A stretch of 31,098 nt of DNA from G963665595 sp963665595 (GCA_963665595.2 CAXXJK010000006.1:1-31098); one strand, 5' to 3'. Numbered from the stretch's first letter, positions 14,610 to 22,290 are shown. Translations and numbers: made by a program. Notes: generated by a model from the letters alone, not told the origin.

Positions 14610-16115
14610 CTATTCGCCCGCGTACTTGACGCCGAGGATCTCGAGTTCCTTTTCGTTCAAGCCCACACCACGCAGCATCAGACGATTGCCGCGCAAAGAA
14701 TCAAGCGAGTTGATACCCATGCCGCCCATAAGTTCTTGGACCTCATGATTCCACCCGCGAACAAGATTTATGACCCGCTCTGCCCCGATCTCAGGGTTAA
14801 GACGCTTCGTGAGTTCAGGGCGCTGAGTAGCGATACCCCAGTTGCATTTACCCTGGCCGCAAGCACGGCATACATGACACCCAAGAGCGATCAGTGCGGC
14901 GGTGCCGATATAAACCGCGTCAGCACCCAGTGCGATAGCCTTCACCACATCAGCTGATGAACGTATCGTGCCTGAGGCAACAAGTGAGACCGTATTACGT
15001 ATGGACTCCTCGCGCAGGCGTTGGTCGATAGAGGCAAGTGCTAACTCGATGGGAATACCCACACTGTCACGGAAACGGACCGGTGCTGAACCAGTACCTC
15101 CGCGGAACCCATCAACCGCGATGATGTCGGCACCCGCACGTGCAATACCGCTTGCAATAGCTGCAGCATTGTGTACTGCGGCAATTTTCACCGAGACCGG
15201 CTTGGTGTAATTGGTCGCCTCCTTGATGGAATAGATAAGCTGACGCAAGTCTTCGATGGAGTAGATATCATGATGAGGAGCAGGCGAGATAGCATCGGTG
15301 CCGCGAGGAATCATGCGCGTGACCGAAACCTCCTCGTTTATCTTCTCGCCGGGAAGGTGTCCGCCGATACCCGGCTTTGCGCCTTGCCCAATTTTGATCT
15401 CAACAATCGAACCTGCGTTGAGGTAATGAGGGTCAACGCCAAAACGCCCCGACGCTACCTGAGTGATTGTGTTGTCACCAAACTCTTCAAGATCGCGGTG
15501 AAGTCCACCTTCACCGGTATTCCAAAACGTTCCCAACTCGCGAGCGGCTATGGCCAGTGACTTTTGTGCATTGAGCGAAATCGAACCAAACGACATCGCC
15601 GCAAACATGACCGGAACATCGAGTTTACGCAGGGGCGGCATCTCTGTCTCAACCCGATGCTCACGCTCGTTTACAACAATATGCTCCGGTTTACGTCCTA
15701 ATACAACGACCGTTTCCATGGGCTCACGCAACGGGTCGATGGAAGGATTGGTCACCTGCGAAGCGTTCAGTACGAGATGATCCCAATAGATGGGATAGTC
15801 TGCGGCGTTGCCCATCGAACCAGAAAGCACGCTGCCGGTATTTGCTTGGAGCGCGATCTCCTGCATATACTGATTGGTCCAGGTACCACCGCGTGGTGGA
15901 GCCTGAGGAAAGTCAGCGATAGCCAGTGCCCGTGTGGGGCACATGAGGACGCAGCGCTGACAGTTCACGCATTTGGACTCATCGGCAATCACTACATTGA
16001 GTTCTTCATCAAGTTTGTGAACTTCATTTGAACACTGGCGCTCGCAAACACCACAACGAATGCAGCGGTCTTCATCCCGGAGCACCTGGTACTTAGGCAG
16101 AATATAGTTGATCAT
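14610..16115 (-). CDS. Glutamate synthase, FMN-binding synthase subunit (archaeal type)
   Basis: This 501-residue subunit makes glutamate from 2-oxoglutarate and ammonia channelled from the amidotransferase. Residues 1-65 are a two-cluster ferredoxin domain (C18, C21, C24, C28; C49, C52, C55, C59). The Glu_synthase domain follows, with 'FAAMSFGSISLNAQKSLAIA', 'NTGEGG', 'QVASGRFGV', 'IKIGQGAKPGIGGHLPG', 'SPAPHHDIYSIEDLRQLIY', 'KIAAVHNAAAIASGIARAGA', 'DGFRGGTGSAP' and the [3Fe-4S] motif CHVCRACGQGKCNWGIATQ. This ferredoxin-plus-synthase layout, without fused amidotransferase or GXGXG domains, is that of archaeal and Thermotoga-type enzymes. The start overlaps nothing but follows the amidotransferase stop directly; AAGGAGG is 10 nt upstream. 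Confidence 0.95.
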   Translation of the reverse strand: MINYILPKYQVLRDEDRCIRCGVCERQCSNEVHKLDEELNVVIADESKCVNCQRCVLMCPTRALAIADFPQAPPRGGTWTNQYMQEIALQANTGSVLSGSMGNAADYPIYWDHLVLNASQVTNPSIDPLREPMETVVVLGRKPEHIVVNEREHRVETEMPPLRKLDVPVMFAAMSFGSISLNAQKSLAIAARELGTFWNTGEGGLHRDLEEFGDNTITQVASGRFGVDPHYLNAGSIVEIKIGQGAKPGIGGHLPGEKINEEVSVTRMIPRGTDAISPAPHHDIYSIEDLRQLIYSIKEATNYTKPVSVKIAAVHNAAAIASGIARAGADIIAVDGFRGGTGSAPVRFRDSVGIPIELALASIDQRLREESIRNTVSLVASGTIRSSADVVKAIALGADAVYIGTAALIALGCHVCRACGQGKCNWGIATQRPELTKRLNPEIGAERVINLVRGWNHEVQELMGGMGINSLDSLRGNRLMLRGVGLNEKELEILGVKYAGE

Positions 16116-17240
16116 CTAGCGCCGACCTCCTTTACATGCATCGTCGGCATCCATACAGTCATAGCGCACCACCCGTAGGGGCACCCCTCCGTCAATCGTG
16201 CGGGCATTCTCGGCATCAGGACAAATAGCTCGGATTGCCGCTTCCTCGCTTGCCAGATAGAACAGATCGCCCTTCTCCGCTGCCACCAGAGCGCGCAGCT
16301 TGAGACGGTCATTGAGTGCAAGCATGCCCGATGACGAACCAATGATGATGGAGAAGGGACCATTGACGAGCGCGCTACTATAAACGGCACGCAGGGTAGT
16401 TTCGAACTCACGCTCCGCAGGAGGAAGCGTGTTGATGTAATCCCATTCAGGAGCGGTCATAATATGAGCTGCAAGTTCCTGTGAAAGACCATGCTTGCGC
16501 ACCAACAAATCGAACAGATAGGTGATCGCCTCAGTGTCAGTCTGCAGCGTACAATCGTAGCCGTACATCTCAACATAACGACGATTGGCATCGTAACTCG
16601 AGATTTCGCCATTGTGAACCGTAGACCAATCGAGCAGCGTGAAGGGATGAGCACCGCCCCACCAGCCCGGTGTATTCGTCGGAAAGCGGCCATGAGCCGT
16701 CCAAAGCCATGCCCGATAGTCTTCGATGCGATAGAATTCACCGATTTCCTCCGGATAGCCAACACCCTTAAACGCTCCCATGTTCTTGCCAGAACTTGCA
16801 ACGAACGAACCATCGAACGCCGAGTTGATATGCATAACACAGCGCATGGTGTATTCGTCTTCCGAAAGACCGGCTTCTTCGAGCTTTGAGCGCTCAGGAC
16901 GCAGGAAATAGCGCCATATGATAGGCTCATCGACTATTGAACGCACCTTCGCGGTAGGGATCTTCTCACTGACCTCAACCACAAATTCAGCGTTCAGATA
17001 CTCTTCTGTAGACATGCGATCTTCACGTGTCTCGTAGAATATATGAAACGCATATAGTTCAGCGTAGTCAGGATAAATGCCGTAGGCAGCAAAACCTCCG
17101 CCTAAGCCGTTACTCCGCTCATGCATCATACCGATCGACTTGATAATATCCTGTCCGTTATGGCGCATACCGCTGCGATCCATGATGGCGGCGATGGCAC
17201 ATCCGGATGGGATGCGTATTTCGCCTTCGCGCTTACGCAT
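16116..17240 (-). CDS. Glutamate synthase, class II glutamine amidotransferase subunit
   Basis: The subunit hydrolyses glutamine to supply ammonia to the FMN subunit. The start at ATG 17240 is chosen because GAGGAG lies 6 nt upstream; a TTG at 17270 gives a longer frame but lacks a site. The 374-residue product begins MRKREGEIRIPSG-C14-AIAAIMDRSG. Class II amidotransferases use an N-terminal Cys nucleophile, so a 13-residue propeptide would be removed before Cys14, as GltB propeptides are. Other expected elements are 'GGGFAAYGIYPDY', 'AHGRFPTNTPGWWGGAHPFT', and 'HNGEISSYDANRRYVEMYG' followed by the 'TDTEAI' motif. It heads the operon. No clear promoter could be fixed in the AT-rich 17241-17340, though TATAGT is present on the minus strand. 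Confidence 0.92.
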   Translation of the reverse strand: MRKREGEIRIPSGCAIAAIMDRSGMRHNGQDIIKSIGMMHERSNGLGGGFAAYGIYPDYAELYAFHIFYETREDRMSTEEYLNAEFVVEVSEKIPTAKVRSIVDEPIIWRYFLRPERSKLEEAGLSEDEYTMRCVMHINSAFDGSFVASSGKNMGAFKGVGYPEEIGEFYRIEDYRAWLWTAHGRFPTNTPGWWGGAHPFTLLDWSTVHNGEISSYDANRRYVEMYGYDCTLQTDTEAITYLFDLLVRKHGLSQELAAHIMTAPEWDYINTLPPAEREFETTLRAVYSSALVNGPFSIIIGSSSGMLALNDRLKLRALVAAEKGDLFYLASEEAAIRAICPDAENARTIDGGVPLRVVRYDCMDADDACKGGRR

Positions 17241-17328
17241 GCAGGACTCCTCTCCAATTCCAGCAGTCAAGTACTGTCAGACTAAATGTCCCATATTTCG
17301 AGTTTATTAACTATACATAAAGATTAGT

Positions 17329-17360
17329 AAACGATACAGGGAAAACACGCTTCCTCTATC
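17329..17360 (-). terminator. Possible weak terminator after thrS
   Basis: On the minus strand an imperfect hairpin begins at the thrS stop: CGATA-N-AGGAA pairs with TTCCCTGTATCG across GCGTGTT. TTTACTAATC follows. The stem has a mismatch and a bulge, so efficiency is uncertain. If weak, thrS transcripts could continue into the glutamate synthase operon. Confidence 0.35.
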
Positions 17361-19278
17361 GGATAACATATTGCTTCATCATCTCTATAAAATCATCAAC
17401 ATTCTGTGTTCCGAGGTCGCCTTCATGACGCTCGCGGACGCTCACGGTATTATCCGCGAGTTCCTTGTCGCCCACCACCAGCATGTAGGGGATCTTGTCA
17501 GACTGCGCTTTGGCGATCTTGACGCGCATCGGAGCGTTATCAGTATCGACCTCCACACGAATATCAGCAGCCTCAAGACGCGCACGGAGTGCCTGAGCGC
17601 CCTCAATATGTCGGTCGGCGATCGGGATGACGCGCACTTCGATGGGTGAAAGCCACACCGGAAGAGCACCGGCATAGTGTTCGATGAGAATACCCAGGAA
17701 ACGCTCGATCGAGCCAAACAGCGCACGGTGCAACATAAACGGACGTTCGGTACTATTTTCTGCCGTGCGATAGGTGAGATCAAAACGCTCAGGGAAATTG
17801 AAATCAACCTGTACGGTAGAGCACTGCCACGTTCTTCCGATAGCATCCTTGACCTTTATATCAATTTTCGGGCCGTAAAATGCTCCGTCACCCTCGTTTA
17901 TCTCATAGGCAAGATCGCGGCGCGCGCAGGCCTCCTTAAGAGCGCTCTCTGCAAACTCCCACATTTCATCGCTACCTATCGACTTCGCGGGGCGCGTCGA
18001 TATTTCCGCCTCGTAGTCAAACCCAAATGTCTTCATGACAATATCAGCAAGATCTAAGATTGCCACCACTTCGTCGACAACCTGGTCGACACGACAAAAC
18101 ACATGCGCATCATCTTGGGTGAAACCACGCGCGCGCAACAAGCCGTGTACTACGCCGCTCATCTCATGGCGATACACCGTTCCAAATTCAAAATAGCGAA
18201 TAGGGAGATCGCGATAGGAGTGAATATCGTTGCGGTAGAGCAGCACATGACCCGGGCAGTTCATGGGCTTGACCGCATACTCTGACAAACGGGGCTCGTC
18301 TTCGGTGCCCTCATTGATGTGAAAGAAATACATATTCTCATGGTAAAAATCATAGTGCCCTGAAGTCTTCCATACCTCCGCACGATAAATATGCGGCGTA
18401 ATGACCTCTTCATAGCCGCGACGATATAGCTCGCGGCGCAGCCACTCCTGCATCAAACGTATAATGCGCGCACCATGGGGAAGGTACAACGGTAAACCAG
18501 CCCCCGCCAACTCATCCATCATGAAGATATCCAGTTCGCGCCCCAGCTTGCGATGATCTCGTTTTTCAGCCTCTTCGATATTAAAGAGATAGGTGTCGAG
18601 ATCTTTCTTGGTAAAGAAGGCGGTACCATACACTCGCTGAAGCATCTCACGCGAGGCATCGCCTTTCCAATATGCGCCCGCAACCTTCATCAGCTTAAAC
18701 GCACCGATCTTTCCCGCGCTGGGCAGGTGCGGACCAGTGCAAAGATCGATAAACTCACCATGGCGATACACGCTTATCTCAGCATCGGCGGGAAGTTCGC
18801 GCACATGTTCGAGCTTGAAGTGCTGGGCGGCAAAGAGCTCTTCTGCCTGTGAGCGTGTAACAATCTCTCGCACGAATGGCTCGTCTTTTGACACTATCTC
18901 GGCAATTTTTGCCTCGATCGCTTCAAAGTCATCAGTTGATGCTGAGTGGTCAAGTTCGAAGTCATAGAAAAAACCCGTCTCGGTCTGTGGCCCAAAGGCA
19001 ATCTGAGCCCCGGGGAACACCATCTGCATAGCCTCAGCCATGACGTGAGCCGTAGAATGCCTCAAGATATCGAGTGCTTCGGGTGATTTGCTCGTGATGA
19101 TCTCGACTTGGTCGCCCTCTTTGACCAACGTATTTAGATCGACCGCGTTACCGTCAATCTTACCAGCAAGTGCCGCTTTCGCGAGACCACTGCCGATAGA
19201 GGCCGCTACATCATAGACCGTAGCCCCCTCGGCAAGAACCTTGTTCGAGCCATCGGGCAATGTGACGGTTACAGACAT
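17356..19278 (-). CDS. thrS: Threonyl-tRNA synthetase
   Basis: The 640-residue enzyme charges tRNA-Thr. ATG 19278 is chosen because AAAAGG lies 9 nt upstream; the ATG at 19287 abuts that site. Domains in order are: TGS (about 1-62); the editing domain with its zinc-like pocket motifs HSTAH (74-78) and CTGPH (180-184), both intact; the class II catalytic core with MNCPGH (zinc Cys341), motif 2 around RYFEFGTVYRHE, DDAHVFC and motif 3 MLHRALFGSIERFLGILIEH; and the anticodon-binding domain from 'LPVWLSPIEVRVIPIADRH' to the end. Length is standard. It follows a zinc-ribbon membrane protein gene, with a terminator and an unusual leader containing two anticodon-like hairpins between them. Confidence 0.98.
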   Translation of the reverse strand: MSVTVTLPDGSNKVLAEGATVYDVAASIGSGLAKAALAGKIDGNAVDLNTLVKEGDQVEIITSKSPEALDILRHSTAHVMAEAMQMVFPGAQIAFGPQTETGFFYDFELDHSASTDDFEAIEAKIAEIVSKDEPFVREIVTRSQAEELFAAQHFKLEHVRELPADAEISVYRHGEFIDLCTGPHLPSAGKIGAFKLMKVAGAYWKGDASREMLQRVYGTAFFTKKDLDTYLFNIEEAEKRDHRKLGRELDIFMMDELAGAGLPLYLPHGARIIRLMQEWLRRELYRRGYEEVITPHIYRAEVWKTSGHYDFYHENMYFFHINEGTEDEPRLSEYAVKPMNCPGHVLLYRNDIHSYRDLPIRYFEFGTVYRHEMSGVVHGLLRARGFTQDDAHVFCRVDQVVDEVVAILDLADIVMKTFGFDYEAEISTRPAKSIGSDEMWEFAESALKEACARRDLAYEINEGDGAFYGPKIDIKVKDAIGRTWQCSTVQVDFNFPERFDLTYRTAENSTERPFMLHRALFGSIERFLGILIEHYAGALPVWLSPIEVRVIPIADRHIEGAQALRARLEAADIRVEVDTDNAPMRVKIAKAQSDKIPYMLVVGDKELADNTVSVRERHEGDLGTQNVDDFIEMMKQYVIR

Positions 19279-19297
19279 GGTACACATCCTTTTCTGG

Positions 19298-19354
19298 GCC
19301 TTCCGTACGAATGGAAGCTACCCTGTTTGCGAGCCTGCCCCACGAATGGCAGCT
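19298..19354 (-). ncRNA. thrS leader: tandem tRNA-Thr anticodon-arm-like hairpins
   Basis: In the thrS 5' leader two stem-loops repeat with a 35-nt period. The distal one (19354-19332) has stem AGC-TGCC / GGCA-G-GCT and loop ATTCGTGG. The proximal one (19318-19298) has stem GC-TTCC / GGAA-G-GC and loop ATTCGTAC. Each has the same single bulged G on the 3' side, and a G-C pair in one is replaced by a T-A pair in the other, a compensatory change. The shared loop core UUCGU contains the CGU anticodon of tRNA-Thr preceded by U, and G35-U36 are the identity bases for ThrRS. The second hairpin ends 4 nt before the Shine-Dalgarno AAAAGG. This layout matches the logic of the E. coli thrS operator, where ThrRS binds two anticodon-like arms and blocks its own translation. 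The function here is inferred; loops are 8 nt rather than 7. Confidence 0.6.
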
Positions 19355-19363
19355 ACTCTGGTT

Positions 19364-19391
19364 AAAAAAACGCCCGCAGGTTGCAGGCGTT
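19364..19391 (-). terminator. Intrinsic terminator or attenuator upstream of thrS
   Basis: On the minus strand ACGCCTGC (19390-19383), a 5-nt loop, and GCGGGCGT (19377-19370) form an 8-bp stem with one G-T pair, followed by seven Ts. It lies 32 nt after the zinc-ribbon gene and only 10 nt before the anticodon-like hairpins, with no recognisable promoter in between. It is therefore either the zinc-ribbon gene's terminator or an attenuator within a longer thrS leader. Confidence 0.85.
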
Positions 19392-19422
19392 CATCAATAC
19401 ATGAGCGGCCCTGACCCCCGAA

Positions 19423-19857
19423 TCACTCAGGGCGTGCCTGCGTTCCGCAATACGGGCAAACAGCCCAATCCGGATTGAGCGGATGGTGGCAACGAGAACA
19501 TACGTTCTTGAGTTGAACACCGCAGCGAGGACACACGATAAAATCGTTTTCGACAGGATATCCGCACCGACCGCATTCACCATAGGTCATCAACTCGCGC
19601 TGTTTGAGCACAAAGTCGAGTTCCTGTTCATCTTTGTCGGAGAGAAGCATAGGAGGCCGAAGCATGGCATAGGCAAAGGCACCTATGAACGGTACCAAGG
19701 CGATGATGCCCCAGACGATCGGCGAACAACCCCTTACAAAGGAATCACGAATAACCCAGACGACCGATATGACATATAGAACAGCAATGAGAATACCACA
19801 GATGATGAAAGCCGTTTGAACTTCCGGGGTAATCAACTCGCTCAGCAGTTCGCTCAT
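19423..19857 (-). CDS. Membrane protein with double zinc ribbon
   Basis: The 144-residue protein has two N-terminal membrane helices (about 15-36 and 46-68: FIICGILIAVLYVISVVWVI and IVWGIIALVPFIGAFAYAML), a charged linker, then two zinc ribbons in the last 55 residues with four CxxC knuckles: CGRCGYP, CPRCGVQ, CSRCHHP and CPYCGTQ. This resembles DZANK-type proteins. The start follows GAGG at 6 nt. It lies between the recA-recX terminator and thrS. The topology suggests a cytoplasmic zinc-binding tail on a membrane anchor; no function can be assigned. Confidence 0.85.
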   Translation of the reverse strand: MSELLSELITPEVQTAFIICGILIAVLYVISVVWVIRDSFVRGCSPIVWGIIALVPFIGAFAYAMLRPPMLLSDKDEQELDFVLKQRELMTYGECGRCGYPVENDFIVCPRCGVQLKNVCSRCHHPLNPDWAVCPYCGTQARPE

Positions 19858-19909
19858 ACACTACCTCTAACGACAAGCCGGTATAACGTTGTAAGTTTAA
19901 CAGAGCGGG

Positions 19910-19931
19910 AAAAAACCGTACAGAAACGGTT
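19910..19931 (-). terminator. Intrinsic terminator after recX
   Basis: On the minus strand AACCGT (19931-19926), loop TTCTGT, ACGGTT (19919-19914) is followed by further Ts, giving a six-T run. It lies 16 nt after the recX stop and closes the recA-recX transcript. Confidence 0.8.
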
Positions 19932-19946
19932 AGCAAACAGGTTATT

Positions 19947-20564
19947 TCACGTTGTTTCTCTATAATAACCACGTAAGACAACAGAACAGACCTCCGATGA
20001 AAACCCCTTGGACATCAGGCGATTGAAGATTGCATTACGTTTGTCTTTCGCGCGGCCCTGATATCCATCGGCACATATACGCGCTCGCTTGACCTCTTGT
20101 TCAAAGGAAAAATAAGGCTCCGGGTAGCCGGGGAGAATATCTCCGCTTACTCCGCGTCGTTGAAGTTCTCGCTCTATCTTGAGCTGACCCCACCCCGCAT
20201 TGATCTTCTGAGTAATAAACAGATCGGCAAAACGAGCATCATCTATAATCCCCGTCTGGCACGCACGAGCTATCGCTTCATCTACTACCGACACGTCGAA
20301 CCCACAACCGCAGAGGCGTACACGCATTTCTTGCTCGGCGTATTCACGCTGGGCAAGAAAGACCTGAAGTTTTGCACAGCAAACAGTCAGGTCAGAAGCC
20401 GCCTTGCCCGCCTGCCACCCTCTCCGGCGCAGAGGATGCTCTTCATCAGCAGGATGAGGGATGATGTCTTCCCGTGAAGACGTTTGCCCTCCAGAAGACG
20501 TGTCTGAGGATCGAGTCATGAATGCATCGAATGCCTGATTTCCTCTACAGGCCGGTGTCTTCAT
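19947..20564 (-). CDS. recX: RecX-type regulator of RecA
   Basis: RecX binds RecA filaments and limits their activity. The RecX repeats are visible from about residue 58: 'KLQVFLAQREYAEQEMRVRL', 'IDDARFADLFITQKINAGWG', 'LKIERELQRRGVSGDIL', and a C-terminal three-helix unit ending 'NAIFNRLMSKGFSSEVCSVV'. The first 55 or so residues (TRSSDTSSGGQTSSREDIIPHP, interrupted here as a Ser/Gly-rich then charged segment) are not part of the family and are probably disordered. It follows recA by 6 nt; a GGAAG within the end of recA is the only ribosome site, so translation may depend on recA. Shared SOS control through the recA promoter is expected. Confidence 0.88.
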   Translation of the reverse strand: MKTPACRGNQAFDAFMTRSSDTSSGGQTSSREDIIPHPADEEHPLRRRGWQAGKAASDLTVCCAKLQVFLAQREYAEQEMRVRLCGCGFDVSVVDEAIARACQTGIIDDARFADLFITQKINAGWGQLKIERELQRRGVSGDILPGYPEPYFSFEQEVKRARICADGYQGRAKDKRNAIFNRLMSKGFSSEVCSVVLRGYYRETT

Positions 20565-20570
20565 TGCGTG

Positions 20571-21611
20571 CTAGGCTTCCTTGGCGACAGAAGGCTTCGC
20601 AGAACTGCTGAGTGTTGGGGCCGGTATGCCGAGAATATCTCGAACCTTCGCCTCCATCTCGTCGCGCAGATCAGGATTCGTACGTAATGTTTCCTTTGCA
20701 GCCTCGCGCCCTTGACCAAGACGTTCGTCGCCATAAGTGTACCAAGCGCCAGATTTCTTCGCCACGCCCTGCTCAACCGCCAGATCGATGATGCATCCCT
20801 CACGAGAAATGCCCTCGCCGTACATGAGATCGAACTCCGCCTGACGAAATGGGGATGCAACTTTGTTCTTCACCACTTTAGCGCGTACACAGTTGCCTAT
20901 GATCTCAGTGCCTTTCTTGATGGAATCAACACGGCGTACCTCGATGCGTACCGATGAGAAAAACTTGAGCGCACGTCCGCCACTGGTGGTCTCAGGATTA
21001 CCAAACATAACCCCAATTTTTTCTCGCAACTGATTAATAAAGATACAGGTGGTATTTGATTTTGAAAGAGAACCTGCCAACTTACGTAATGCCTGACTCA
21101 TAAGACGTGCCTGCAAGCCAACCGAGGTATCGCCGATCTCGCCTTCAAGTTCAACTTTGGGAACAAGCGCCGCTACCGAGTCGATAACGATGGCATCAAT
21201 TGCCCCCGATCGAACCAAGATATCGCATATCTCAAGTGCTTGTTCACCCGTGTCTGGCTGAGAAATGAGCACCTCGTCTATATCCACACCTAGACGCGCT
21301 GCGTAGGATGGATCGAGAGCATGTTCGGCATCGATGAAGGCAACCACGCCACCGAGTGCCTGAGCTTCCGCAAGAATTTGGAGAGCAAGCGTGGTTTTAC
21401 CACCAGACTCCGGACCATATATCTCTACGATGCGCCCACGGGGAACCCCGCCGATACCCAGTGCAGCGTCGAGGGACAATGCACCAGTGGGAATGATTCC
21501 TATATCAAGCAGCGGACCACTTTCTCCGAGCTTCATGATGGCGCCCTTGCCGAAACGCTTTTCGATCTGCTCGGTCGTAAGCGCGAGAATCTTGTCCTTA
21601 CTCTGCTCCAT
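20571..21611 (-). CDS. recA: Recombinase RecA
   Basis: The 346-residue protein is the DNA strand-exchange ATPase and LexA co-protease. The Walker A motif is GPESGGKT (66-73), Walker B is AIVIDSVAALVPK, the L1/L2 region includes 'SNTTCIFINQLREKIGVMFG' and 'NPETTSGGRALKFFSSVR', and the C-terminal domain contains 'YTYGDERLGQGREAAKETLR'. Length and order are standard, with no intein. Start ATG follows AAGGG at about 9 nt. A LexA box lies in its promoter 56 bp upstream. The gene is coupled to recX and follows the cinA-type gene, the common actinobacterial order. Confidence 0.99.
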   Translation of the reverse strand: MEQSKDKILALTTEQIEKRFGKGAIMKLGESGPLLDIGIIPTGALSLDAALGIGGVPRGRIVEIYGPESGGKTTLALQILAEAQALGGVVAFIDAEHALDPSYAARLGVDIDEVLISQPDTGEQALEICDILVRSGAIDAIVIDSVAALVPKVELEGEIGDTSVGLQARLMSQALRKLAGSLSKSNTTCIFINQLREKIGVMFGNPETTSGGRALKFFSSVRIEVRRVDSIKKGTEIIGNCVRAKVVKNKVASPFRQAEFDLMYGEGISREGCIIDLAVEQGVAKKSGAWYTYGDERLGQGREAAKETLRTNPDLRDEMEAKVRDILGIPAPTLSSSAKPSVAKEA

Positions 21612-21660
21612 GGATCTTTCCCTTCATCTACATTTATTGGCTGTTCATGGACATACATAG

Positions 21661-21687
21661 ATTATACGAACAAGTGTTCGCTGTCAA
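21661..21687 (-). promoter_or_regulatory. recA promoter with LexA (SOS) box in the spacer
   Basis: On the minus strand a perfect -35 TTGACA (21687-21682) and perfect -10 TATAAT (21666-21661) are separated by only 15 bp. The spacer is almost entirely the LexA box CGAACACTTGTTCG (21680-21667), which fits the actinobacterial/Gram-positive consensus CGAACRNRYGTTCG on the plus strand. LexA binding would occlude both hexamers. Confidence 0.93.
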
Positions 21688-21770
21688 ATAGATCATGCCC
21701 TCGGCACAAACCAGAGAATACCGCTACTTACTATACGCGTCATTGCCTATAAATCCAGTGTGAGTGTATT

Positions 21771-21799
21771 GAACAAAATGCTGACAAGATCATGTCAGC
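21771..21799 (-). terminator. Intrinsic terminator at the end of the cinA-type gene
   Basis: On the minus strand GCTGACA (21799-21793), a 6-nt loop and TGTCAGC (21786-21780) form a 7-bp stem followed by ATTTTGTTC. The stem overlaps the stop codon of the gene it terminates, keeping the upstream operon separate from SOS-controlled recA. Confidence 0.8.
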
Positions 21800-22281
21800 G
21801 CTTCATCAAGAAGAGCCAACGCATAGGCAACCGCCTGATTGCGAACGTCTCGCCTATCCCCTTCAAAATGACGTAGGTAAGCAGTTTCTCCGCTAGAAGT
21901 GGAAAGCCCAAACCAGACGGTGCCTACCGGTTTGCTGGGAGTTCCTCCTCCGGGACCCGCTATGCCTGTTGTGGAAACAGCGATATCGGCTTCAAGGTGC
22001 CTGCGTGCGCCCTGTGCCATGGCACAGGCGACTTCCTCGCTCACCGCCCCTACCGATGCAAGTGTCTGCGCATTCACGCCAAGCAGCGATTCTTTCACCC
22101 CGTTTGCGTAACTTACGACACCGCCGCGCAGCGCATCTGAGGCTCCGGGAATATCGGTCAGCGCCGCGCAGACAAGACCGCCGGTGCATGACTCGGCTAC
22201 CGCTAAGGTCTTACCTGCAGCGCTCGCATGCCTGATGACATCGCTCGCTTGCCTGAATGACTCATCGGCACCATAGTTCAT
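21790..22281 (-). CDS. CinA-family nicotinamide-nucleotide amidohydrolase (PncC-type)
   Basis: The 163-residue protein corresponds to the C-terminal CinA domain alone. This domain deamidates NMN to nicotinic acid mononucleotide in pyridine nucleotide recycling. The signature AVAESCTGGLVCAALTDIPG is near residue 29, followed by 'GGVVSYANGVKESLLGV', 'GAVSEEVACAMAQGARR' and 'STTGIAGPGGGTPSKPVGTV'. The N-terminal molybdopterin-binding domain of full CinA is absent, which is usual for PncC-type proteins. AGGAGG sits 5 nt before the ATG and overlaps the region just after the pgsA stop. It ends the rimO-pgsA operon. Confidence 0.93.
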   Translation of the reverse strand: MNYGADESFRQASDVIRHASAAGKTLAVAESCTGGLVCAALTDIPGASDALRGGVVSYANGVKESLLGVNAQTLASVGAVSEEVACAMAQGARRHLEADIAVSTTGIAGPGGGTPSKPVGTVWFGLSTSSGETAYLRHFEGDRRDVRNQAVAYALALLDEALT

Positions 22282-22290
22282 CGCTACCTC

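Noticed and set aside
17241..17270. TTG start 10 codons upstream for the amidotransferase subunit
   Set aside because: The ATG at 17240 has GAGGAG at 6-nt spacing; the TTG has no ribosome-binding site.
19278..19423. T-box riboswitch upstream of thrS
   Set aside because: There is a terminator hairpin, but no T-box sequence (the conserved GGUGGNACCGCG antiterminator element) and no room for a specifier stem I. The tandem anticodon-like hairpins lie after the terminator, not before it.
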